Part shown: positions 34,201 through 40,977 of the stretch, one piece after another | Layout: each line of letters begins with the position of its first letter | Numbering within the stretch: position 1 is the stretch's first letter | Source: Acidobacteriota bacterium | GTDB lineage: Bacteria > Acidobacteriota > Vicinamibacteria > Vicinamibacterales > UBA2999 | DNA length: 64,000 nt | Direction: 5' to 3' | NCBI GenBank assembly: GCA_020851565.1 | Contig: JADZCN010000146.1 | Coordinates: 86,669 to 150,668 of the forward strand | The notes under the pieces: generated by a model | Seen by the model: the letters and a program-made list of their open reading frames with translations, nothing else | The model's database searches: none | What the model was told of the DNA's origin: nothing | Translations under genes and position numbers: made by a program

Positions 34201-35007
34201 GCGGCCCAGCACGTGCTCACGATGTGCATCCGCGCGCTGGACTACTGCCCGCCGGTGGACATCACCTTCGGCGAGTACCTGCGTGCCATCATCACGGCCG
34301 ACACCGATGCGGTGGCCGACGACGACCTGCGCTATCGCACGGCCTTCGTGGAGGCATTCCGAAAGCGCGGGCTGTACCCGCGTGACCTGCGCACGCTGAG
34401 CGAAGACAGCCTCGTCTGGCGCGGGCCGCACAACGAGGAGAATCGCCCCTCGCAGGCCCTGCAGGACGGCCTCGAGCGCGTTCGCAACTTCGCACAGAGC
34501 TTCCTGTTCGCGCAGGGGGGCGGCGAGGGCGCCGAGCCGCGCGAGCAGGTGTTCCACCTGCAGCGGGGCATGCGGCGCGACCTGCACGAGTGGCTGGCCC
34601 ACCACTTCGACACGCACGTCGACGGCGCGCGCGACGCGGCGTTCCTGGGCATCGACCCCCGATTCGGATTCGAGGTGCACACGGCGCGCTTCGCGCTGAG
34701 GCCCAGCCCGGACGGCTACATCGATCCGCAGTTCCTGGTCGGGCTCCTGCAGCAGCGCCGCATCCCCATCGATCCCGTTCGCCCGGGCGCCGAGACCACC
34801 GCATTCGAGGGCGGCTCCACCATCGTCGCCGACTTGCGGCGGCTGAAGATCCGCTACTGCATCCGGAAGAACGTGACCAGCACCACGCGACAGGCCCGGC
34901 AGCAGGCGTTCATGGCGTCGCGACTGGAATCGACGCGCGCCACCTACCTGGGCCGCGGCGTCCTGGACGACGCCGAGCCCTTCGCCGCGCTGCACCGGGG
35001 CGTGTGA
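31273..35007 (+). CDS. Double protease: subtilisin (S8) domain fused to an HEXXH...E zinc-protease domain
   Basis: A 1244-residue protein without signal peptide. Residues 1-150 are an N-terminal region without known motif, possibly a propeptide-like lid. The S8 domain at about 160-470 has the full triad: Asp172 in AHLDTGYDP, His217 in HPGHGTGTLGILAG, and Ser405 in GAGTSSATPQVAAAAAL, plus the oxyanion Asn321 in AAAGNN. A linker at about 545-640 is Pro/Arg-rich. The second half carries HEAVH (810-814), followed 22 residues later by Glu837 in HEAFAD, with Asp841: the ligand pattern of gluzincin metalloproteases. The C-terminal 250 residues are unassigned. A metallo-beta-lactamase-fold gene starts 10 bases later. 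A role in defence or regulated proteolysis is inferred, not shown. Confidence 0.88.
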   Translation: MADITPPGLAGFLLRLPAGAAVGLARGTARSRLEAAGTSYEFEPLFTTGPHAGATGLAGAGFEWHVATPSGVVDPARAWESAHALHEAASAAMAGAPVLVEPDFVQEWFYENPLARDPAAAADACTFNDQRPELPRIDNLFAWHLDPAFSQLRQARGEASGGASPVRIAHLDTGYDPAHQTLPPRIRLDLQRNFVDDQGPSDARDPAARGAFEHPGHGTGTLGILAGSQFTFNRHGYTFDDVVGGAPEAEVVPVRVGRSVLQLRTSTIARGITYAADLCADEATRIHVLSLSMGGVASAAWADAVNLAYDAGIVLVAAAGNNFSAGFFGFPTHFIVYPARFRRVIAACGVMANRKPYYGLPFRTMQGNWGPASKMATAVSAFTPNMPWAEIGCAGLVDMDGAGTSSATPQVAAAAALYFQKHAGTLFDPAEYPEPWMRVEAVRQALFSRADKTADGGSTEKLGNGILRAADALGLQPPASASLHRTAPDSAVLPILRVITGLGVAPSPTADAMLALEATQLAHRWSRDDRPNPIETALPDPDLPPEAIPPAQVRRFLDAVLEHPGASAPLKARAGEARHSLFGTPLPGRPVPRRRKRGAEGLEAGEAPRAEPLRAPVATPMPFVPTEPAFRNLRGYSIDPGLTTQLDLAPIGEVTFKVPWEGLAPGPVGEYLEVIDVDPASGCFYEPVSLDDPKLLAQDGLAPSEGTPQFHQQMVYAVASLTIRNFERALGRRSLWRPGPPPKGADPKNDSTFVQRLRVYPHALREQNAYYSPSKVALLFGYFKAPEREEAEHVPGGLVFTCLSHDIIAHEAVHALLDGMHRRFLSPTNPDVRAFHEAFADIVALLQHFTFPEIVRHQIASTRGGLRSHQNLLGQLAGQFGRSTGRRGALRDAIGRVNPASGEWEPHRPDPSEYRTVVEPHDRGAILVAAVFDAFLAIYERRTSDLLRLATGGTGVLQPGAIHPDLVSRLAEEAAKAAQHVLTMCIRALDYCPPVDITFGEYLRAIITADTDAVADDDLRYRTAFVEAFRKRGLYPRDLRTLSEDSLVWRGPHNEENRPSQALQDGLERVRNFAQSFLFAQGGGEGAEPREQVFHLQRGMRRDLHEWLAHHFDTHVDGARDAAFLGIDPRFGFEVHTARFALRPSPDGYIDPQFLVGLLQQRRIPIDPVRPGAETTAFEGGSTIVADLRRLKIRYCIRKNVTSTTRQARQQAFMASRLESTRATYLGRGVLDDAEPFAALHRGV

Positions 35008-35017
35008 GAGGGTCCCA

Positions 35018-36640
35018 ATGGCGAAGAAGAAAAAAACGACACGCCGCACCCCGCCTCGGCGCACGACCACGCGCACGGGGCGATGGGCGACGACCGTGAA
35101 GACGCAGCGACGAGGCACACCCGGGAGTACGGAGCGACGGGGCTTCAGCCCCGTCGGCCCCAGGGTCCGCGTGCGGATGTATCGCCATGGCCTCGGCGAT
35201 TGCTTCCTCGTCACGTTCGGCGCGGGGGGCGACGAACGCCACGTGCTGATCGACTGCGGGACGCTCGGGGCCACGACCACGGGCGTGAGGATCGCGAAGG
35301 TGGTGGATGACATTCGTGCGACGACCGGTGGCCACCTTCACCTCCTGGTCGCGACACACGAGCACAAGGACCACGTGGCCGGCTTCGCCTCGCAGAAGGC
35401 CGCCTTCGAGGCGATGAGCGTCGATCGCGTCTGGCTGGCGTGGACCGAGAATCCTGGCGACGAGCTGGCGAAGCGGATCGCCAAGAAGCGGCAGGACCTC
35501 GGCGCCGCGCTCGCGCGCGCCTGCCAGGCGCTGGCTGCCCCGGCATCCTCCCCGGAATCCCGGGCCCTGGGCCTGGCCGTGCGGGACGTCCTGGCGTTCT
35601 CCGGCGATCCGGAGACGCCCACCGCCTTCAGCGAGACGATCAACGAGGCGATGCGCTTCGTCCGCACGGGCCTCGTGCGCGACCCGCGCTACTGCAACCC
35701 GGGCGACGGCCCCATCGAGGAGGACTGGCTGCCCGGGTTCCGCTTCTACGTGCTGGGCCCTCCGCGGAGCGAAGCAGCCCTGGACGACGCGGGCGCGCAG
35801 GGCAGCTCGGAGCTCTATGGCATCGCGCCGGGCCTCGACTCCGGCGCGGCCTTCCAGGCGTCGGGCAAGAGCGCCGTCGACTACATGGCGGCGAGCGACA
35901 CCGCATCGCGTGATGCCTTCGTCGACGCCCAGCCGTTCGACACGCGCTTCCGTGTCGAGCGCGACAGCGCGGCCGCGCGGGCCGTGCTGGCCCGCTACAC
36001 CTCGGAGGGCGAGGCCTGGCGCCGCGTGGACGAGGACTGGCTGCGCATCGCCTCCGACCTCGCGCTGCAGCTGGACAAGTCCACCAACAACACGAGCCTG
36101 GCGCTCGCCATCGAGCGCATCGGCGACGGCCGTGTGCTGCTGTTCCCGGCGGATGCCCAGCAGGGCAACTGGCTCTCGTGGCACGACCAGGGAATGGTGT
36201 GGACGGTACGCGATGCCGGTGTCGCGCGGACGGTGCGCGCCCGCGACCTCCTGTCGCGCACGGTGTTCTACAAGGTGGGACACCACGCCAGCCACAACGC
36301 GACCGCGCGGGGACAGGGGCTCGAGTTGATGGACCGCGAGGACGAGCTGACGGCGTTCATCCCCGTGGATCGCGCCGTCGCCCTCGGCCGGCACCCGCAG
36401 GGCTCGTGGCGCATGCCGGCGGTGACGCTCTACCGCCGCCTGCTGGAGAAGTGCCAGGGCCGCGTCGTGCGATCCGACATCGGATGGGCGGACGATGCGG
36501 CCAGGGCCGCGAACGCGTCGGTGGAGGAAGAACTCGCGGATCTGGCGGCCGCGGACGAGTGGGCGCAGTGGCGCACGGCCCAGCGGGCATCGACGAGCGT
36601 GGCCATCACGGACCTCTTCGTGGACTTCCTGCTGGCCTGA
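35018..36640 (+). CDS. Metallo-beta-lactamase-fold hydrolase paired with the double protease
   Basis: A 540-residue protein. The first 45 residues are very basic (MAKKKKTTRRTPPRRTTTRT) and are probably disordered; part of this stretch (TERRGFSPVG) is encoded by a dispersed dyad element. The MBL domain begins with RMYRHGLGDCFLVTFGAGG, then the metal motif THEHKDH (His114, His116, Asp118, His119). It continues after a long insert with LLFPADAQ (Asp379) and KVGHHASHN (His422/His423), the order seen in the ComEC/Rec2-like branch. About 110 residues follow the fold. There is no membrane segment or signal peptide. A ribosome site (agaggg) and the 10-base gap argue for cotranscription with the protease. 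The substrate may be a nucleotide, nucleic acid or ester. Confidence 0.87.
   Translation: MAKKKKTTRRTPPRRTTTRTGRWATTVKTQRRGTPGSTERRGFSPVGPRVRVRMYRHGLGDCFLVTFGAGGDERHVLIDCGTLGATTTGVRIAKVVDDIRATTGGHLHLLVATHEHKDHVAGFASQKAAFEAMSVDRVWLAWTENPGDELAKRIAKKRQDLGAALARACQALAAPASSPESRALGLAVRDVLAFSGDPETPTAFSETINEAMRFVRTGLVRDPRYCNPGDGPIEEDWLPGFRFYVLGPPRSEAALDDAGAQGSSELYGIAPGLDSGAAFQASGKSAVDYMAASDTASRDAFVDAQPFDTRFRVERDSAAARAVLARYTSEGEAWRRVDEDWLRIASDLALQLDKSTNNTSLALAIERIGDGRVLLFPADAQQGNWLSWHDQGMVWTVRDAGVARTVRARDLLSRTVFYKVGHHASHNATARGQGLELMDREDELTAFIPVDRAVALGRHPQGSWRMPAVTLYRRLLEKCQGRVVRSDIGWADDAARAANASVEEELADLAAADEWAQWRTAQRASTSVAITDLFVDFLLA
35130..35156. repeat. Dispersed dyad element, copy inside the MBL gene
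   Basis: CGGAG, then arms CGACGGGGCT and AGCCCCGTCG around TC. It lies in the N-terminal basic tail of the MBL protein, ahead of the conserved domain, and keeps the frame open. Confidence 0.75.
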
Positions 36641-36650
36641 GCCGTCCTCG

Positions 36651-37055
36651 TCAGGCGAGCGCGGAGAGCCCCCGGTCCGCGATGATGTGATGCTGCATGA
36701 CGATGGCGATGCGCGAGGCGCGCGCCTTCGCCTCCTCTGCCATCGGCCCGCTGAAGAGCGCGTCCACGGTGCCGTGGAAGAGCTCGATCCATCGGCCGAA
36801 CTCGCGGGTGCCAAGAGGCGTGAGCTGCGCGAGCTGCAGGTGCGCGGCGAGCGGGTTGCCCTTGAAGCCCGCCGTGCCGAACAGCACCGCGTCCCAGAAG
36901 GCGTACATCTTCGGCAGGTGCCCCGCCCAGTCCACCCCTGCCACATCGTCGAAGATGGGCCCGAGGATGTCGTCGGCCCTGACGTGCCCGTAGAAGGTGT
37001 CCACGAGGCGCACGATGTCGTCGCGCGAGATGATGTCGAGGCGTTCGGTGGTCAT
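36651..37055 (-). CDS. Group III truncated hemoglobin
   Basis: A 134-residue globin. The pattern is that of group III: DDIVRLVDTFYGHVRADDIL at the N terminus, VDWAGHLPKMYAFWDAVLFG in the B-E region, the proximal-side GNPLAAHLQL with the heme-binding His, and FGRWIELFHGTVDALFSG at the end. Its function would be binding or detoxification of NO or O2. The ATG at 37055 is chosen because the longer frame overlaps the regulator gene and has no globin homology. It follows the NsrR-like gene by 11 bases, so NO-dependent control is likely. Soluble, cytoplasmic. Confidence 0.92.
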   Translation of the reverse strand: MTTERLDIISRDDIVRLVDTFYGHVRADDILGPIFDDVAGVDWAGHLPKMYAFWDAVLFGTAGFKGNPLAAHLQLAQLTPLGTREFGRWIELFHGTVDALFSGPMAEEAKARASRIAIVMQHHIIADRGLSALA

Positions 37056-37066
37056 GGGAGCGTCCG

Positions 37067-37525
37067 TCAGGCAGTCGCGTGCGACACGCGGGGGAGCAGA
37101 GTCGCCACGCGCGTGACCCATCGCGGCTCGGCGATGAGGTCGGCCAGGGTGTAGCGGTCCAGCACCGCGAAGAAGGCGTCGAAGGCCTCGGCGAGGGCGC
37201 CCTTGAGGCCGCAGGCGCGGGTGAGCGGGCAGGTGTTGGTGGCGCGGTCGAAGCACTCGACCACGGCCAGCGATCCTTCCGTGCGGCGGATGACCTCGCC
37301 CACGCGGATGGACTCCGGCGTCCGCGCCAAGCGGAAACCCCCGGTGCGGCCGCGCGTCGTCTCCAGGTAACCCAGGTGCTGCAGCTCGTTGACGACCTTG
37401 ACGACGTGGTGGCGTGAGAGGCCGAAGGCGCGGGCGACCTGCGAGGTCAGGCAGCGCTGGTCGTGGTGCACGGCGGCGTAGATGAGGACGCGCAGGGCGT
37501 AGTCGGTGAAGCCGTTAAGTTGCAT
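37067..37525 (-). CDS. nsrR: NsrR-like Rrf2-family iron-sulfur repressor
   Basis: A 152-residue winged-helix regulator. The HTH is in CLTSQVARAFGLSRHHVVKV followed by the wing TTRGRTGGFRLA. Three cysteines, Cys91, Cys99 and Cys105 (ECFDRATNTCPLTRACG), match the cluster ligands of NsrR, and spacing 8-6 is like that of the [4Fe-4S] NO sensors. In the presence of NO the cluster is nitrosylated and repression is lifted. Its own start codon lies inside a near-perfect NsrR-type operator, so it should repress itself and the truncated hemoglobin that follows. The cofactor and ligand are inferred from family knowledge. Confidence 0.9.
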   Translation of the reverse strand: MQLNGFTDYALRVLIYAAVHHDQRCLTSQVARAFGLSRHHVVKVVNELQHLGYLETTRGRTGGFRLARTPESIRVGEVIRRTEGSLAVVECFDRATNTCPLTRACGLKGALAEAFDAFFAVLDRYTLADLIAEPRWVTRVATLLPRVSHATA

Positions 37526-37539
37526 TCAAGATGCAACTT
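37517..37539. promoter_or_regulatory. NsrR-type operator overlapping the nsrR start codon
   Basis: A 23-base inverted repeat with arms AAGTTGCAT and ATGCAACTT and a 5-base centre. The known NsrR box has arms of the form AAGATGCA and the same 11-1-11 design. The ATG of nsrR (37523-37525, minus strand) is within the left arm, so a bound repressor would block both transcription start and leader. Confidence 0.8.
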
Positions 37540-37561
37540 TAATCCCGCCGTCGGCCCTCGC

Positions 37562-37603
37562 GCAAGCCCCAAGCCCCAAGCCCCAAGCCCCAAGCCCCAA
37601 GAC
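37562..37603. repeat. Tandem array of 7-base unit CAAGCCC
   Basis: Five to six copies of CAAGCCC in a row, breaking up to CAAGACC and CTCAAGACC near the end. It lies between the nsrR operator and the fahA stop codon and ends within two bases of that stop. Confidence 0.92.
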
Positions 37604-37604
37604 C

Positions 37605-38915
37605 TCAAGACCCTATCCGTCCCCGGCACTTGCCGAAGCCGATCCGGGTCGCGCCTTCGCGCGCGCAGAAGGCGGTGAAGATCACCTCGTCGCCGTCCTG
37701 GAGGAAGGCGCGTGACTCGCCGGTGGGCAGCGCCACCGGCTGGGCGCCGCGTCGCGTGAGCTCCAGCAGGCAGCCGAGCGAGTCGGGCGTCGGGCCGGAG
37801 ACGGTGCCGCTGGCCAGCAGGTCGCCGGGGCGGAGGTTGCACCCGTTCATCGCGTGGTGCGCCACCATCTGGCCGATTGTCCAGTAGAGACCCGCGGCGT
37901 TCGTTCGCGCAAGCCTGGCGGGGGCGTGGCCGGCCGCGCGCATCCTGGCTGTGGAGAGCGCGGCTTCAATCGTGATGTCGAACGCGCCGGCGGCGCGATC
38001 GGCGGGCGTGTCGAGGTACGGCAGCGGCGCGGGATCTCCCTCCGGCCGCGCGGCGCGCGGCGCGCGGAATGGCGCGAGCGCGTCGAGCGTCACGACCCAC
38101 GGCGAGACGGTGGTGGCGAAGCTCTTGCCGAGGAACGGCCCGAGCGGCTGGTACTCCCACGCCTGCACGTCGCGAGCGGACCAATCGTTGACGAGGCAGA
38201 GGCCGAAGAGGTGATCCTCCGCCTCGGCCAGCGGCACCGGCGATCCAAGGGCGTTGCCCCGGCCGATGAACGCGCCGATCTCGACCTCGTAGTCGAGCGA
38301 CTGGCTGGGGCCAACCGTCGGCATCGCCGCGTCGGCTGCCTTGCGCTGGCCCGTGGGGCGCGGCACCGGCGTGCCGTCCGGCACGAGCGACGAGGCCCGG
38401 CCGTGGTACCCGATGGGCATCCACTTGTAGTTCGGCAACAGCGGGTTGTCGGGCCGGAACAGCGCGCCGACATTCGTCGCGTGGTGTACCGAGGCGTAGA
38501 AGTCGGTGTAGTCGCCGACGTGGGCCGGCAGGTGCATGACCGCCTCGGCCTGCGGCACGAGCAGGCGCGAGCGCAGGACTGCGTCCGAGGGCGCGGCGGC
38601 CTCGTGCGCGCGCAGCAGGAGGCTCAGCTGCGCGCGCAGTGCCGTTGCGGTCGGGCGGCCGAGCGCCATCAGCGCGTTGAGCGCCGGCGCCTGGACGGCA
38701 TCGACGGTGGCGCCGAGGCTGGCGTCGAGCACCCCCTCGCGCGCCGCCAGGGCGAGATCCAGGATCTGATCGCCGATGGCCACGCCGATGCGGGGCGCCT
38801 CACCCTCGCGGCTGAAGACGCCGAACGGCAGGTTCTGGACGGGGAAGTCGGTGCCCGGCGCCTGCGCCGAGGCTACCCACGACCGCAGCCGCGGATCGAG
38901 CGTGTCGTTCACCAT
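37605..38915 (-). CDS. fahA: Fumarylacetoacetase
   Basis: A 436-residue enzyme for the last step of tyrosine breakdown, cleaving fumarylacetoacetate to fumarate and acetoacetate. The N-terminal domain has NLPFGVFSREGEAPRIGVAI. The catalytic domain has HVGDYTDFYASVHHATNVG with metal and active-site residues, IGYHGRASSLVPDGTP, YEVEIGAFIGRGN, and CLVNDWSARDVQAWEYQPLG with further metal ligands. The ATG at 38915 overlaps the TGA of the unknown gene upstream by one base. It is the last gene of the hppD-hmgA-unknown-fahA operon. Length and motifs are normal for bacterial FAH. Confidence 0.95.
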   Translation of the reverse strand: MVNDTLDPRLRSWVASAQAPGTDFPVQNLPFGVFSREGEAPRIGVAIGDQILDLALAAREGVLDASLGATVDAVQAPALNALMALGRPTATALRAQLSLLLRAHEAAAPSDAVLRSRLLVPQAEAVMHLPAHVGDYTDFYASVHHATNVGALFRPDNPLLPNYKWMPIGYHGRASSLVPDGTPVPRPTGQRKAADAAMPTVGPSQSLDYEVEIGAFIGRGNALGSPVPLAEAEDHLFGLCLVNDWSARDVQAWEYQPLGPFLGKSFATTVSPWVVTLDALAPFRAPRAARPEGDPAPLPYLDTPADRAAGAFDITIEAALSTARMRAAGHAPARLARTNAAGLYWTIGQMVAHHAMNGCNLRPGDLLASGTVSGPTPDSLGCLLELTRRGAQPVALPTGESRAFLQDGDEVIFTAFCAREGATRIGFGKCRGRIGS

Positions 38916-39808
38916 CAGCGCCCGCGCACGATGGCCCCGACCTCGTCCACCGGCTCGCGGAACGAGCACGAGCCGAAGCTGCGGAGGCTCGAGGCTCGCG
39001 TGTCCTCCAGCGCGTGATTCCCGATGACGCGGCCGCGCCAGGCCACGCCGCTGGCGCCGAAGGTCACCGAGTCCCCGTCGCGCTCCACGAGCAGGGCTTC
39101 CACGTCGCCGGCCGACCACCCCGCGCGAACGGCCGCCGTGGCCAGCAGCACGTTCAGGTATCCGAACAGCGTGCCGACGGGCGCGTCGGCGGCGTAGGTG
39201 AGGCGATAGTCGCCGCGCAGTGGATGGTGGAGGCCCGCGGTGCACTTGAAGGGGAGGCCCACGCGCACGGCGGCGGCCAGGAACTGCGCGAGCGCGGCGG
39301 GAGTGGGAATGCCGTCCGGCGTGACGCCGCCCGTGCGTACCTTGCCGAAGAAGCCGCAAGCGGACACCAGGCGAAGGATCGGCTCCGGATCGGCCAGCGG
39401 CACCTCGACGTACACGTCCACGCCCGCAAGGCGCATCGATGCGAGGTGCCGCACATCCGCGGCGCTGGAGGTCTTCACCTCCATGGCGTCCACGATGGCG
39501 CCGCGCGCGTGCGCGTTGAAGGCCACGATGCCGGGCAGCTCCGCGTCGAGGTCGCCGACCACGGCGCTCAGCCGCCACCCGGGCTCGCCCGCAAACGGTG
39601 CGTGCACGGCCTTGAACTCGGCCAGCCGCGCGGCCGGCAGGACGAAGCGGCCCAGCATCCACCGGTCCGCGCCCGCGCGCTCCTCCGCGTAGTGCGCGAC
39701 CGCATCGCCCATGGTGGCGCTCGTGGGCGGGAAGAGCCCGGCATAGTCCACGACGGAGCCCAGCAGGGCCCGTGCGCTCTCGGGCACCGGTGGCGCCAGG
39801 ACGGTCAC
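38915..39808 (-). CDS. Unknown protein in the homogentisate operon (position of maleylacetoacetate isomerase)
   Basis: A 297-residue soluble protein that I cannot assign to a named family. It starts at GTG (39808), which overlaps the hmgA stop as GTGA, and ends as ATGA with fahA, so it is coupled on both sides. The blocks look like alternating strands and helices of a barrel: VDAMEVKTSS, VDVYVEVPLAD, GFFGKVRTGGV, and a striking GLPFKCTAGLHHPLRGDYRL with Cys and paired His, then GYLNVLLATAAV. No glutathione-transferase features are present. The pathway needs a maleylacetoacetate isomerase between HmgA and FahA and no maiA gene is in the cluster, so this protein is a candidate for that step; a regulatory or accessory role is the alternative. 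Confidence 0.8.
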   Translation of the reverse strand: MTVLAPPVPESARALLGSVVDYAGLFPPTSATMGDAVAHYAEERAGADRWMLGRFVLPAARLAEFKAVHAPFAGEPGWRLSAVVGDLDAELPGIVAFNAHARGAIVDAMEVKTSSAADVRHLASMRLAGVDVYVEVPLADPEPILRLVSACGFFGKVRTGGVTPDGIPTPAALAQFLAAAVRVGLPFKCTAGLHHPLRGDYRLTYAADAPVGTLFGYLNVLLATAAVRAGWSAGDVEALLVERDGDSVTFGASGVAWRGRVIGNHALEDTRASSLRSFGSCSFREPVDEVGAIVRGR

Positions 39809-40977
39809 TTCAACTCCTCCGGCAGCCACGATTGGGCGTAGGACGGATCCTCGAAGGGCAGCGCCGACACGGCCACGCGCATCGGGCGGAAGCTGTCGAG
39901 CATCACGGCGAGCTCGTCGGTGTGCGTGGCGCCCATCGCGGCCTCCACGCGGCCGGGGTGCGGCCCGTGCGGCAGGCCGTCCGGATGGTGGGTGATGCTG
40001 CCGAACTCGATGCCCTTGCGGCTCATGAACTCCTTCGAGACGTAGTAGAGCACCTCGTCCGACTCCACGTTGCTGTGGTTGTAGGGCACCACGATGGCCT
40101 CGGGGTGGAAGTCGTACGGCCGCGGGCAGAACGAGCAGACGACGAAGCCGTCGCCCTCGAAGGTCTGGTGCACCGGCGGCGGCTGGTGCACGCGCCCGAC
40201 GATGGGCTCGAAGTCGTGGATGCTGAAGGCGTACGGGTAGAAGTAGCCGTCCCACCCCACCACGTCGAAGGGATGGTGCGCCATCACCAGCTCGGTGAGG
40301 GCGTCGTACTGCTTGACGAGAATGGGGAACTCGCCGGTCTCGTCGCGCGGCTCGACGAACTGCGGCCTCCGGATGTCGCGCTCCGAGAAGGGCGCGCCCT
40401 CCTTCATCTGGCCGAACTCGGTGCGGTAGCGGCGCGGCGTGCGGACCATCCCGCGGCTCTCGATGACGAGCAGCGTGAGCGGGCCCGCGGCCGGGTCGAA
40501 CACCAGCCGGTAGATGATGCCGCGCGGGATCACCAGGTAGTCCCCGTCCGTGAACGCGATGTGCCCGAACGGCGTCTCGAGGGTCCCCGCGCCTTTCGTG
40601 ACGTAGAGGATCTCGTCGGCCTGCGCGTTGCGGAAGAAGTGCTTGTCCACGTGGTCGGCGTGGACGACCGCCATCGACACCTCGTCGTTGAAGAGGAGGA
40701 GCGTCCGGTGGAGCGTGGGGCTCCCGCCCGCGGGCACCTGCGCCGTCCTGAAGTGGCGATGCCTGAGCTCGCGCGAGTCGGCCGCCACCCTGGGCACACG
40801 CATCACCTCGCGCGTGGTGCGGACGACCGTGGGCGGGTGCACGTGGTACAGCAGCGACGAGCTGCCGCTGAACCCGTGGTTCCCCATCAACTCCTCGGCG
40901 TAGAGCCGTCCCCCGGGCGAGCGGAACGCGATGTGCCGCTTGCGCGGCAGCGATCCGAGGGAATGGTAAAAGGGCAT
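39805..40977 (-). CDS. hmgA: Homogentisate 1,2-dioxygenase
   Basis: A 390-residue non-heme iron enzyme that opens the ring of homogentisate to maleylacetoacetate. Typical segments are MPFYHSLGSLPRKRHIAFRS at the start, HRTLLLFNDEV, the cupin-like DEILYVTKGAGTLETPFG, the iron-binding region SFCPRPYDFHPEAIVVPYNH, and SITHHPDGLPHGPHPG with His ligands. The start codon overlaps the hppD stop (TAATG). It belongs to the shorter bacterial branch, near 390 residues, rather than the 430-440 residue form of Pseudomonas and animals. Confidence 0.95.
   Translation of the reverse strand: MPFYHSLGSLPRKRHIAFRSPGGRLYAEELMGNHGFSGSSSLLYHVHPPTVVRTTREVMRVPRVAADSRELRHRHFRTAQVPAGGSPTLHRTLLLFNDEVSMAVVHADHVDKHFFRNAQADEILYVTKGAGTLETPFGHIAFTDGDYLVIPRGIIYRLVFDPAAGPLTLLVIESRGMVRTPRRYRTEFGQMKEGAPFSERDIRRPQFVEPRDETGEFPILVKQYDALTELVMAHHPFDVVGWDGYFYPYAFSIHDFEPIVGRVHQPPPVHQTFEGDGFVVCSFCPRPYDFHPEAIVVPYNHSNVESDEVLYYVSKEFMSRKGIEFGSITHHPDGLPHGPHPGRVEAAMGATHTDELAVMLDSFRPMRVAVSALPFEDPSYAQSWLPEELK

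Noticed and set aside
33010..35313. Frame of 767 residues antisense to the zinc-protease half and the MBL start
   Set aside because: It crosses a real gene boundary and has no recognisable domain.
37067..37525. IscR-type rather than NsrR-type regulator
   Set aside because: No isc or suf genes are near, the operator has NsrR-type AAGNTGCA arms, and the target is a hemoglobin.
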